A DNA stretch of 64,000 bases from Streptomyces griseochromogenes (GCF_001542625.1 NZ_CP016279.1:10540001-10604000), one strand, 5' to 3'. Positions 50,492 through 58,900 are shown, counted from the first letter of the stretch. Translations and numbers: made by a program. The notes: generated by a model not told the origin, from the sequence alone.

Positions 50492-52140
50492 AGTGGCCTT
50501 GAGGTGACGTAGTGGGCGATCTGCCGCAGGACGGCTTTGCCTTCGTTTTCGGGGATGATCCGCAGGTCTTCTTCGAAGCGGGCGATGCCTTCGGCGGCGA
50601 GCCGGTCGGCGAGGTCGGTGGCGTACTCGATGGAGCCGTGCCGGCGCATGGCGGCGAGCAGCTCCTCGGCGTGCTGCTGGGTCTTGTCGCTCCGGCGCTG
50701 CCGCAGGACGTCGAAGAGGCGCGGCCGCTCGTAGGTGCGGGCGGTGCGGAAGAGGTGGATCAGCATCACCGTGCGCTTGCCTTCGAGCAGGTCCCCCAGG
50801 GGCTCCTTGCCGTAGAGGGCCTCCTCGCCGACCAGGTTCAGGATGTCGTCCTGGATCTGGAAGGCGATGCCGATCAACCGGAACGCCTCGTCGAACCGGC
50901 GCAGTACGGCGGGGTCGGTGACGCCGGCGCAGACCGCGCCGATGCGACACGGGCTCATGCACGTGTACCAGCCGGTCTTCTTGGTGCTCATCGTGAAGTA
51001 GGCCTCGTCGGCCTCGGGGACGACCTCGTGGCGGATCCAGCCCAGTTCCATGGCCTGGCCCTCGATCGATTCCCGGCACATGTGCACGGCCTCGTGGATG
51101 AGACCGAGGGTGCGGACCAGGCCGAGTGTTTCGAGGTTGGACAGGACGGCGTCGACGGCGAGCAGGTTCAGCCCGTCACCGACGTTGACGGCCAGGCCCA
51201 GCCCGTGTTCCTCGTGCATGGTGGGCAGGCCGCGCCGATGGGTGGACTCGTCGGCGATGTCGTCGTGGACGAGGAAGCCGTTGTGGAACAGCTCCAGGGC
51301 GGCGGCGGCGCGTACGGCGTCGTCGGGGCGTCCGCCGAAGGCCGCGCAGGCCGCGATGGTCAGCGTGGGCCGCAGGCCCTTGCCCTGCCGGGCGGGATAG
51401 GAGCGCATGAGGTCGTACAGCTCGGCGCGCGGCTCGCGGTCCGGCAGCAGCCGTTCGATCTCCTCGTTGGTGCGGGCCCGGCACCGGCGCATGGTCTCCA
51501 TCAGGTCCGCGTCACGGACGGAGTCCTCCAGCGACCAGCTGGTGCTGACGCGGCCGTCCCACAGCAGGCGCGCGGGCCTGACGGTGGTGTCGCCGATCAG
51601 CGCGGGTGGCGCGGGCGCGTCCTCGGGGGAGCGCCGGGCGAGGAAGTCCAGCGCCGTCCAGTCGACCGGCTCGGCCGCCGGATCCGGGGCGGCGGGCGCC
51701 GCACTTCCCCACAGCTGGGGCGCCTGTTCGCGGTAGACGCCCCAGAGTTCCTGCATGCTGCGCAGACCGGCCGCGCGCTGGGAAAGCAGCGCGAAGGCGC
51801 GCCACACGGCGAGGGCCTCGTCCCGGGAGCCGCGGACGTCGAGGCTGTCGGGCAGGACCTGGTCGACGGGCGGGCGCTGGAGGTCGAACAGCAGGTTCAT
51901 GGCCCGGTTGTCGAAGACGACCTCGACGTCCGGGTCCGGGCAGCGGTCCTGGCGTACGACGATGCGGCTGTGCCGTGCGACGAGCGTGGCGTGGCTGCCG
52001 TCGTTGAAGTGCAGGCCGAGCCGGATGCCGCGCAGCTGGTCGGCGGCGGCGGCGAGGATGGCCGGCGCCCGGTCGGACAGGGCGGCCACGGTCTCGTCCA
52101 GCAGCCGGGCACCCGTGAACGCGGGCAGGGTCTCAGTCAT
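50488..52140 (-). CDS. SCP2-like domain fused to a polyprenyl diphosphate synthase
   Basis: 550 aa. Residues about 20-135 look like an SCP2 sterol-carrier fold (GLHFNDGSHATLVARHSRIV, DVEVVFDNRAMNLLFDLQRP, LPDSLDVRGSRDEAL). After a Pro/Ala linker, residues about 205-545 are an isoprenyl synthase: first Asp-rich motif DDIAD at 293-297, KGLRPTL before it, and second motif DDILN at 431-435 followed by LGDLLEGKRTVMLIHL. DDxxN resembles short-chain GGPP synthases. It makes, and may hold, a prenyl diphosphate. Starts inside the previous gene (8-bp overlap). Confidence 0.85.
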   Translation of the reverse strand: MTETLPAFTGARLLDETVAALSDRAPAILAAAADQLRGIRLGLHFNDGSHATLVARHSRIVVRQDRCPDPDVEVVFDNRAMNLLFDLQRPPVDQVLPDSLDVRGSRDEALAVWRAFALLSQRAAGLRSMQELWGVYREQAPQLWGSAAPAAPDPAAEPVDWTALDFLARRSPEDAPAPPALIGDTTVRPARLLWDGRVSTSWSLEDSVRDADLMETMRRCRARTNEEIERLLPDREPRAELYDLMRSYPARQGKGLRPTLTIAACAAFGGRPDDAVRAAAALELFHNGFLVHDDIADESTHRRGLPTMHEEHGLGLAVNVGDGLNLLAVDAVLSNLETLGLVRTLGLIHEAVHMCRESIEGQAMELGWIRHEVVPEADEAYFTMSTKKTGWYTCMSPCRIGAVCAGVTDPAVLRRFDEAFRLIGIAFQIQDDILNLVGEEALYGKEPLGDLLEGKRTVMLIHLFRTARTYERPRLFDVLRQRRSDKTQQHAEELLAAMRRHGSIEYATDLADRLAAEGIARFEEDLRIIPENEGKAVLRQIAHYVTSRPL

Positions 52141-53212
52141 GGGCACCACCGGCGAACTCCACGATGCCCCCGGTGCGAAAGCCGATACGGCGCCCGCCGA
52201 TACGGCCCTCCACGGTGCACGGGCCGAGGGTCTCGTGCACGCTGAACGGGTGCAGGCTCGTCTCGGACGGGTTGGCGATCCGGCCCGCCGTGTGCGAGCG
52301 GAAGTCGAGGACGAGACGGTCGTCGCCGAGCCGGGCCGTGATCAGCAGCCGGCCGGGCACCTCGGCCGTCGACGGTGTGCCCAGCACGTCCGCCAGCGGC
52401 GGCACGATCACCACCCGGTCGCGGTCCAGGCCGCCGCTGACCGCGACCCGCAGGTTGCGGCGCGGAAAGTGCCGCACCATGCGCCCCTCGTGCCACAGCA
52501 TCACCGACCCGTTGGCCGCGTCCGGCGCACCTGCGGGCTGGATCAGGGTGAAGACCACCGCCGAGGGCGGAGCGGCATCGGCCGGGCCCGAAGGGTCGTT
52601 GACGAACCCGAACACCCAGCCCCCGAGCGCGGGCCAGGACCACCGGCCGCGCACCCGCTCGTGATACCCCAGCAGGTCCGTCGCCGTGACCGTGCCGTCG
52701 CCGTGCCGCAGGGTGCCGGTGCCGAGGACGCCGGGCTCCGACTGCCACCGCAGGTGCTCGTCCTCGCCGAAGGGCGCGCACTGCGAGGTGCACGGCCTGC
52801 TGGTACGGGTCAACCGCACGTCGACCGCCGGTACCGCCGACCGGCCCGCCACCCGGAACGCGCCGGACTCGCCGTGCCGGTGCGGCAGCCGGAAGGCCGA
52901 CCAGGGCAGTTCGGGCTGATCGGCGTTGAACTGCGTCGAACTCCAGCCGTGCCCCTCCTCGTGGACGAGGAGGATCGCCATGTGCTGGCCCTCGGCCGCC
53001 GTGCCGGTACCGCTGCGCCGCCCGTCGGCCGGGGCGCCCGGATCCGCGAGGACGGCGCCGGTGGAGGACCCCAGCACGGACAGGTTGGCGATCAGGGCTT
53101 GCCGGCCGCAGCGTGACAGGAACGCGTAGTGCAGCCACTTGCGGTCGAGTGGATGAGTGAGCGGGGCGTGCGGAAAGGGGCCCGGGGGCCCGAACCTCGG
53201 AAGGGTCGGCAT
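52133..53212 (-). CDS. CrtC/AttH-like lipocalin-fold protein
   Basis: 359 aa from the ATG at 53212; a GTG 14 codons earlier lacks a better RBS. Beta-rich, with WSSTQFNADQPELPWSAFRL, RGRWSWPALGGWVFGFVND, SVMLWHEGRMVRHF and VEGRIGGRRIGFRTGGIVEF at the end. This layout (two lipocalin-like halves with W/G-rich strands) is that of AttH and carotenoid 1,2-hydratase CrtC families, which act on or bind isoprenoid chains. Next to a prenyl synthase this suggests an isoprenoid-binding or -hydrating role. First gene of the minus operon; overlaps the synthase gene. Confidence 0.7.
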   Translation of the reverse strand: MPTLPRFGPPGPFPHAPLTHPLDRKWLHYAFLSRCGRQALIANLSVLGSSTGAVLADPGAPADGRRSGTGTAAEGQHMAILLVHEEGHGWSSTQFNADQPELPWSAFRLPHRHGESGAFRVAGRSAVPAVDVRLTRTSRPCTSQCAPFGEDEHLRWQSEPGVLGTGTLRHGDGTVTATDLLGYHERVRGRWSWPALGGWVFGFVNDPSGPADAAPPSAVVFTLIQPAGAPDAANGSVMLWHEGRMVRHFPRRNLRVAVSGGLDRDRVVIVPPLADVLGTPSTAEVPGRLLITARLGDDRLVLDFRSHTAGRIANPSETSLHPFSVHETLGPCTVEGRIGGRRIGFRTGGIVEFAGGAHD

Positions 53213-53375
53213 GGACACATTTCGAAAGCTAACCCACAGTTGCCAATCTGTCACTTGAAGTAACGATCGGGCAGATGACCTGGTATTACAGAAACGTTCA
53301 CTTCCGTATTCCGGGTTCTGTATCGCAAAGAGCCGTCCGTGGCGGACACTCCGCCACGGACGGCTCCGGCCCGCG

Positions 53376-54980
53376 TCAGTCCTCGTCGTCCCCGAGAACG
53401 GTTGCTCTCAGGCGTACCTCCGGCCGGCCCGCGATCACCGCTCGTCCGTCGGCGTACCGGCCCGGCTCGGCGTCCGCCCGGGCCCGGATGCCGAGGGTGT
53501 AGACCAGGGCCGCCGCCGGATTGCCGGGGGTGTTCAACCGGGGTTCGTCCGTCACCGACAGCGACGTGCCGCCCTCGCACACCGCTGCCGTCGGCTCCGG
53601 AGCCGCGACCACGGAACCGTCGACGCGGTAGTACGCGCATGTCGCCCGGCCCTCGAAGAGGAACCCCGTCGGAGCGGTGAAGCGGTGCTCCACGCGTCCG
53701 GGGGCCCAGGTGTCCGTGGACGAGACCCGAACGTGGATCAACTCACTGCCGCCGCGCGGGATTTCCAGCCCGACCTCCTGACGTACCAGCAGCCGCGCGG
53801 CCGTCGACGGCGTGGCGGCCCGGTCCGCGTCCTCGGCGCGCTCGCCCTCGGCGCGCTCGCCCTCGCCGTGCGGCTGCGGACTCTTGTCCCGTTCCCGCTC
53901 GCTCCCGTCCGGTTCCGGCTCGGCGGCCCGGGAGGCTCCGGTGGTGAGGGGCAGGGCCGCGATCCGGTGGTGGAAGTTGTCCGCCACGAGCAGCCGCCCG
54001 GTCGGGTCCACGGCCAGACCGCACGGATAGGCCAGCGAACCGCCGACGGTGTTCTCCGCCGCCTCGTCCGTCGCGGCCGCCGGGTCCTGCCCCGCGACGA
54101 CGCGCGCCACTCCGTCGGCCAACCGCCATACGCGGTGTCCGTTCATGTCGGCGACGTAGACGGCCCCCTGGACGTCGACCGCCACGGCGCACGGGGCGCT
54201 CCAGTCGGCTGCCGTGGCGTCGGCGTTCCCGCCCGGCGGCCCCGCCAGCACCCGAAGCGTGCCGTCCGTGCCCAGCAGCAGCACCCGACGGCCCACCGGG
54301 TCGGCGATGTACAGCCGGCCCGACGCGTCCGTCGCCAGACCTGCCGGCAGGAACGCCTCCCCGGCGTCGGCCGCCCCTGGATGTCCGGACCGTCCGGATG
54401 CCGCGACGACCGTGCTGATGACACCGTCCCCGCCGACCCTGCGCACTCGGGGAGTGCCCGCCTCGCCGACGTACAGCGATCCGGAGCCGTCCACGGCCAG
54501 GGCGCAGGGGGCGTCCAGCCGGGCGCGGCCGGCGGGGCCGCCGTCACCGTCGCCGCCGCGGGAGCCGTCTCCCACGACGGTGCCGATGACGCCCGAGGGG
54601 TCCAGCCGGCGGACCCGGTGGTTCATCTCATCGGCGATGAACACGGCCCCGTCCGCGCCGACCGCGAGGGCGGCGGGGAAGCCGAGGCGGGCTCGCACCG
54701 CGTCGGCGCCGTCCCCGGCGAAGCCCCGCAGTCCGTCCCCGGCGACCGTGGTCAGCACGCCGGAGCCGTCGATCCGGCGGACCCGGTGGTTGGCGTGATC
54801 GGCGATGAAGACGGCGCCCTGTCCCACGGCCACGTCCGCGGGGAAGGCCAGCCGCGCCTCCGGCGCCGGCCGCCCGTCCCCGGAGAATCCGGCGGTGCCG
54901 TTTCCCGCCACGGTGACCGGCGGGTCGTTCCGGTCCGGGGAGACCGGCTCCCGCGTCCGGGCCGCCGCCTTCGCCGTCAC
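53376..54980 (-). CDS. NHL-repeat beta-propeller with C-terminal DED-tail domain
   Basis: 534 aa from a GTG at 54980 that overlaps the stop of a 25-codon ORF (GTGA). An ATG at 55094 in the same frame is the alternative (572 aa). Residues about 20-330 hold five to six NHL blades, for example GQGAVFIADHANHRVRRIDG, GADGAVFIADEMNHRVRRLD and DVQGAVYVADMNGHRVWRLA. A charged Glu/Arg linker follows, then the DED-tail domain (VRQEVGLEIPRGG, HRFTAPTGFLFEG, EPGRYADG, VLGDDED). No signal peptide. Propellers of this type usually bind ligands or proteins. Confidence 0.82.
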   Translation of the reverse strand: MTAKAAARTREPVSPDRNDPPVTVAGNGTAGFSGDGRPAPEARLAFPADVAVGQGAVFIADHANHRVRRIDGSGVLTTVAGDGLRGFAGDGADAVRARLGFPAALAVGADGAVFIADEMNHRVRRLDPSGVIGTVVGDGSRGGDGDGGPAGRARLDAPCALAVDGSGSLYVGEAGTPRVRRVGGDGVISTVVAASGRSGHPGAADAGEAFLPAGLATDASGRLYIADPVGRRVLLLGTDGTLRVLAGPPGGNADATAADWSAPCAVAVDVQGAVYVADMNGHRVWRLADGVARVVAGQDPAAATDEAAENTVGGSLAYPCGLAVDPTGRLLVADNFHHRIAALPLTTGASRAAEPEPDGSERERDKSPQPHGEGERAEGERAEDADRAATPSTAARLLVRQEVGLEIPRGGSELIHVRVSSTDTWAPGRVEHRFTAPTGFLFEGRATCAYYRVDGSVVAAPEPTAAVCEGGTSLSVTDEPRLNTPGNPAAALVYTLGIRARADAEPGRYADGRAVIAGRPEVRLRATVLGDDED

Positions 54981-55054
54981 GCTGTCACCGTCCGGCGCCG
55001 CCGCAGGGGCGCCCGGGCGGCGTCTCCCACCCTCCACGGCCTCGTCATCCGCAT
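54977..55054 (-). CDS. Putative 25-aa leader peptide of the NHL gene
   Basis: ATG at 55054 has AAAGGAG 7 bp upstream, the best ribosome-binding site of this area. The peptide (MRMTRPWRVGDAARAPLRRR + RTVTA) is Arg-rich, and its TGA overlaps the GTG of the NHL gene. It may couple translation of that gene, or it may mark a frameshift that once joined both frames. Confidence 0.42.
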   Translation of the reverse strand: MRMTRPWRVGDAARAPLRRRRTVTA

Positions 55055-55611
55055 GTCCGTCTCCTTTCCGAGCCGTCGCTGACACCCCCTGCATACCGGC
55101 CGGGCCGACGCCCGCGGGAGCAGCGCACCGAGCGCTCCACCCGCACGAGGGAGGAGCCGCCGGGGACGGACGGAGAGGACGGACGGAGAGGACGGACGGC
55201 GGGGGCCGGGACGGACCAGACGGCCACGGGCGCCACCGGCTTCAGCGGGCGCTGGGCCGGCGCGCTCCGCATCCGTGCGCCCCCGCATGCCCCCGCTCCA
55301 CTCGAACAAGTGACGCAGAATCGATCCCGCATTTCAAATGGGGGAACGGCTGCATATCGCCCGCGGGGCCCGGCTACCCATGGGCCTGGACGACGGCCCG
55401 GCGCATGCCGTTCGACTGCGTGACGACCCGACCGAAGCCTCCGGTGGCGTCCTGCGCTCCGTCCGCGGACACCGCTCTCATGGCGTCCCGTGCTCCGCGC
55501 ACCGCGCGGAATCGGCGCCAGGCCCTGGCCGTCCCGGCGGTCCGGGGTGATCCGCGCCAGGACGTCCTTTTCACCGCACGCTTCGATCACAGCCCCAGGA
55601 GGGACTCGGAG
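55055..55611. other. Divergent promoter region of the DED-domain locus
   Basis: 557 bp between the NHL gene and the plus-strand pair. It has a 13-bp tandem repeat (2.8 copies) at 55164-55199 and a relatively AT-rich patch at 55305-55340, the best place for promoters. No ORF in it has a convincing start or domain. Confidence 0.5.
55164..55199. repeat. 13-bp tandem repeat, 2.8 copies
   Basis: Unit GGACGGACGGAGA repeated in phase. Low complexity; no protein depends on it. Confidence 0.8.
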
Positions 55612-56226
55612 ATGGCCACTGAAGTGCAGTCCGCGAAGAAGGAAGCCTACAAACGGGGCGAGGATCAGGGGCGGGCCGACGCGCTGGCCGGACGCCCGTA
55701 CGCCGACCCGCCACGCGACGGCACACGCGGGGAGAAGGACCACTACGCGAACGGCTACGACTGGGGTTACGAACAGGGCCGTGCGCAGAAGCTGGACCTG
55801 GTGGTCTGGCAGGAAGGAGGGGTCGAGGACGCCCCCGGTGGCCTGGGCACCACCATCAACATCTGCGTCCGTACGCCGAACTGGAGCGAGACCGTCGACG
55901 CCGGTGAACGGGAGCACGTCTTCACCGCCCCCACCGGATTCCGCTGGAACGGCATGGTGGGCGCCCAGTACAAGCGCATGGACCAGACGACGGGCGGCAG
56001 CCTGCCGCCCGTCCAGGCCAAGGTCGACGCCGACGGGCGCACGCTGACCTTCACCTACCACGTGCACCTGAACACGACCGACCAGGACAAGGACTGCATC
56101 GTCTACACCTGCGGTCTCGAAGCCGTCGACGGCGCCAAGCTCGGTCGCTACACCGACGGCGTCGCCCAGCTCGGCACCGCGCCCCCGGCCAAGCTCAAGG
56201 CCGAGGTCATCGAGGACGAGGACTGA
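55612..56226 (+). CDS. Gly/Tyr-rich N-terminus plus DED-tail domain
   Basis: 204 aa, ATG behind AGGAGGG. Residues 1-60 are hydrophilic with spaced Gly/Tyr: AYKRGEDQGRADALAGRPYA, YANGYDWGYEQGRAQ. The spacing faintly recalls the ribosome modulation factor motif. Residues about 62-204 are the DED-tail domain: LVVWQEGGVEDAPGGLGTTI, VFTAPTGFRWNGMVGAQY, GAKLGRYTDG, and VIEDED at the very end. No signal peptide. Followed after 20 bp by the anchor-K/lamin-tail gene, same operon. Confidence 0.82.
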   Translation: MATEVQSAKKEAYKRGEDQGRADALAGRPYADPPRDGTRGEKDHYANGYDWGYEQGRAQKLDLVVWQEGGVEDAPGGLGTTINICVRTPNWSETVDAGEREHVFTAPTGFRWNGMVGAQYKRMDQTTGGSLPPVQAKVDADGRTLTFTYHVHLNTTDQDKDCIVYTCGLEAVDGAKLGRYTDGVAQLGTAPPAKLKAEVIEDED

Positions 56227-56246
56227 GAGAGCAGGAGCAGGACACC

Positions 56247-57110
56247 ATGACCACCGTCGTCACTTCCGGCGTCTTCCCGTCCACCACCCCGGCCATCTCC
56301 CCGGTCAACGGGCTGGGCACCGCAGACGTCAGATGGGGCAGCAGCGGCTCCCAGAGCGGGTACCAGTTCCGCGGCGCGGCCGCGGACGTCGAGCTCGACG
56401 GCACCGAGTTCGTCGTCGGTACCTTCGTGCACCGCAACCTCCCCACCACCGTCAGCCCGAGCAAGTTCAACGTCCTGCTCGCCGTCAACGTCATGTTCGA
56501 GGACGGCAGCACGACCGATCTGAACTTCGCCTTCCATCACTACGAGACACCCAACAGCACCGGCAGCAGTCCCGTGGACGACGATCTGGTCGATCTCCAG
56601 GAGTTCATCCACCCTCAGCCGGTCACGATCGGCGGGAAGCAGTACAGGGCGGTGCTGAGCGGGTTCAAGCGGGGCGGCCGGATCGTCCGGCAGTTCCGCA
56701 GCCCCGAGGGCGGAGTCAACTTCGCCGAGGTCGTCTGCATGTTCGCCTTCGACGAGCCGGACGTGATCATCTCCGACCTGCGCTACCTGGGCAGCGGCAC
56801 GGGCCAGCCCGACGAGTACATCGAGATCTTCAACAAGGGCGGCGCGCCCCAGGATCTGACCGGCTGGATGGTGGAGTGCAAGCCCACCGGGCACGCCTAC
56901 ACCTTCCCGCCGGGGACGGTCATCCAGCCCGGCCAGCGCTACCGGGTCTACACCGACGAGGTCCGCCAGGAGTTCGGCGGCTTCTCCTTCGGCTCCTCCG
57001 AGCAGGTGTGGCGTGACGAGGGCGGCATCGGCCGCCTGGTCCACGACGGCTTCGTCGTGGACCAGTACCCCTACCTCGACAAGGGCTTCAACAAGACCGC
57101 CGCGCCGTAG
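56247..57110 (+). CDS. Choice-of-anchor-K-like domain plus lamin-tail domain
   Basis: 287 aa. Residues about 20-168 resemble the 'choice-of-anchor K' beta domain: FVVGTFVHRNLPTTVSPSKF, VNVMFEDGSTTDLNFAFHHY, SPEGGVNFAEVVCMF. Residues about 173-270 are a lamin-tail (LTD) Ig-like fold: IISDLRYLGSGTGQPDEYIE, IFNKGGAPQDLTGWMVE, YTFPPGTVIQPGQRYRVYTD. LTDs usually sit on secreted or envelope proteins, yet no signal peptide or sortase motif is present. It pairs with the DED-domain protein upstream; probably a binding or scaffold protein. Confidence 0.82.
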   Translation: MTTVVTSGVFPSTTPAISPVNGLGTADVRWGSSGSQSGYQFRGAAADVELDGTEFVVGTFVHRNLPTTVSPSKFNVLLAVNVMFEDGSTTDLNFAFHHYETPNSTGSSPVDDDLVDLQEFIHPQPVTIGGKQYRAVLSGFKRGGRIVRQFRSPEGGVNFAEVVCMFAFDEPDVIISDLRYLGSGTGQPDEYIEIFNKGGAPQDLTGWMVECKPTGHAYTFPPGTVIQPGQRYRVYTDEVRQEFGGFSFGSSEQVWRDEGGIGRLVHDGFVVDQYPYLDKGFNKTAAP

Positions 57111-57125
57111 CGGGTCCGAACGCGG

Positions 57126-57150
57126 GGCCCCGGCCGTCCGGGCCGGGGCC
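57126..57150. terminator. Terminator after the anchor-K/LTD gene
   Basis: Perfect 10-bp GC stem (57126-57135 with 57141-57150), between convergent genes. Confidence 0.78.
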
Positions 57151-57166
57151 TTCGTCGTCGTCCGGT

Positions 57167-58033
57167 TCAGCGTCGGCGGGGGCCGCCGAAGCCGTGTTCC
57201 GAGAGGTCGAACCAGTTTCCTTCGGGGTCCATGGCCCGGTACTCGGCGAAGGGGCGGTCGGTGAAGCGTTCGGCCGGCTCCGGGGTGCCGGCCGCCACCA
57301 GGGCCTCGGAGGCGGCGGCCGTGTCCCCGATGTGGAAGCCGAAGTGGTTCATGCCCACCGGAGTCTCGCCGTCGAGCCGGTGCTTGATCAGGGCGAGGGT
57401 CAGATGGCCGTCGGAGAGGAAGCGGCTGCCGTCCGGATCACGGTGGAAGAGCTCCATCTCGAAGACCGAGGAGTAGAAACCGGCCAGCTTCTCCGGGTCA
57501 CGGGCCACGATGGCCAGATGCCGGAGTCTGGGCCGAGTGGCGGGTTCGTCCACGGTGGAATCCCCCGCGTCGGGGGCCTGCCGCGCCTGGGGCGCCGCGG
57601 GGACCATGTTGTGGAACGCGCTGATCGACCAGTGGCGCTGCGCCGTCCGTTCCACGACGGCCAGCGCGTGCGTGGCGGTCAGCGGCTCGCCGTCCGGGGC
57701 GACGACGGTGGACTCCGCCTCGACCGTGGCCAGGTCGGGGCGGAGGAACCGGACGGCCACGACGCGTGCGTCGAGGGTGGTTCCGGCGTACGGCCCGTGG
57801 AAGAGGGCGTCGTGGCCGGCCTCGATGCCGGTCCGGCCGCGCGGCTTGTCTCCTCGTACGGTCGTGAAGTCGCAGTCCTCGGCGAAGCTCGCGGCGAAGA
57901 GCGCGGCGTCACCCGCCGCCCAGCCACGGGCCATCTCGGCCCACAGGGCCCGGATCGCCCGGGCGTCGTCCTGGGTGACGTCCCCGGCGCCGTCCTGGGC
58001 GGGGGTCTTCGTTCCTTCGGGCTGATGCGTCAC
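57167..58033 (-). CDS. NTF2-like (SgcJ/EcaC) domain fused to a VOC/glyoxalase domain
   Basis: 288 aa, GTG at 58033 behind GGAGG. Residues about 10-140 are an NTF2-like domain of the SgcJ/EcaC type (IRALWAEMARGWAAGDAALF, FAEDCDFTTVRGDKPRGRTG, AQRHWSISAFHNMVPA). Residues about 165-285 are a vicinal oxygen chelate domain: RLRHLAIVARDPEKLAGFYS, GMNHFGFHI, EYRAMDPEGNWFDLSEHGF, with possible metal ligands His, His and Glu/Asp. A tailoring or detoxifying enzyme; substrate unknown. It starts 2 bp after the JAMM-like gene, same operon. Confidence 0.85.
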   Translation of the reverse strand: MTHQPEGTKTPAQDGAGDVTQDDARAIRALWAEMARGWAAGDAALFAASFAEDCDFTTVRGDKPRGRTGIEAGHDALFHGPYAGTTLDARVVAVRFLRPDLATVEAESTVVAPDGEPLTATHALAVVERTAQRHWSISAFHNMVPAAPQARQAPDAGDSTVDEPATRPRLRHLAIVARDPEKLAGFYSSVFEMELFHRDPDGSRFLSDGHLTLALIKHRLDGETPVGMNHFGFHIGDTAAASEALVAAGTPEPAERFTDRPFAEYRAMDPEGNWFDLSEHGFGGPRRR

Positions 58034-58035
58034 TC

Positions 58036-58725
58036 TTAAGCCTCCACCAGTGAACGCGTACGGATACGCAGGGCGAACTCGGGGCACTCGGCGCCCTCGG
58101 CGGCATGCCGGGGAGGCGGGGCCCAGGCCGCCAGGGCGTGGTAGAACGCGCTGCCGCGTCGCTCCAGGTAGCAGATGATGTTGAGGGGCCACCGGGTCCG
58201 GCCGAAGAGATGACGGTCCATCGGAGTCGGGCGCTCGCTGAGCGTGTGGCCCCGTTCCGACGGCGGGCCCAGGCGGTGCCAGTCCGGGTGCATGTGGATG
58301 GAGCCGAGCAGGTCCATCCCCAGGGCATCGGCCTCGCGGGAGGCCCGGAGCAGGTCGTGGGAGTCCATCCACCAGCCACGGTGCTCGTTCTCGTACGCCG
58401 GGCCGAACTTCGGCACGATCGTCTCGCGGAACTCCTGTCGAGCCGCCGGATCACTGGTACGTGCGTTATGGCCGAAGGCGATGCGCCGTACCTGGTAGGT
58501 CGTCGCCTCCGCGCTGCCCATCAGGAGCGCGAAGCAGGGCAACGGGGCCTCGGGGGTGATGAGTCGGTACTCGCTCATGGCCGTACCGAGAAAGTCCGCG
58601 AGTGCCTCGTCGTCCATCAGGACGGTGGGAGGAGCACAGGCGGTGCGCAGAGGTGCGGAACCGTCGGGGGTATTACATCGGGCGTCCGGTAAGGCGGACT
58701 CGGATGTGTTCGTCACAGCGGACAT
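58036..58725 (-). CDS. JAB1/MPN (JAMM)-like metalloprotein
   Basis: 229 aa, ATG behind GGAGACC. LLGSIHMHPDWH supplies the HxHP of a JAMM metalloprotease (His144, His146); a possible third ligand is Asp170 in RPTPMD, further away than usual because of a 12-residue insert. An upstream Glu in YENEHRGWW could be the catalytic acid. JAMM proteins cut isopeptide bonds or C-terminal extensions of ubiquitin-like or sulfur-carrier proteins. No such partner is encoded nearby. Alternative: a metal-binding protein without protease activity. Confidence 0.62.
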   Translation of the reverse strand: MSAVTNTSESALPDARCNTPDGSAPLRTACAPPTVLMDDEALADFLGTAMSEYRLITPEAPLPCFALLMGSAEATTYQVRRIAFGHNARTSDPAARQEFRETIVPKFGPAYENEHRGWWMDSHDLLRASREADALGMDLLGSIHMHPDWHRLGPPSERGHTLSERPTPMDRHLFGRTRWPLNIICYLERRGSAFYHALAAWAPPPRHAAEGAECPEFALRIRTRSLVEA

Positions 58726-58900
58726 GGGGGTGTGGTCTCCGTTGGGGTGGGGGTGGGGAGGCCCGTGGAGCGGATGCCCGGAGACGCTACTTGAGAGTTC
58801 ACCATCTTTGCCCGGCCGCCGTGAATCGTGGGGTTTTCCCTACGGCTCGTTAGGGACTTGCGCCGGGCGGTGTGCCTGGCCCTCACGGAGTGCCCGCCGA

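Noticed and set aside
55338..55550. Small plus-strand ORFs in the 55.1-55.6 kb intergenic region
   Set aside because: No ribosome-binding site and Arg/His-rich composition; overlapping frames are equally open.
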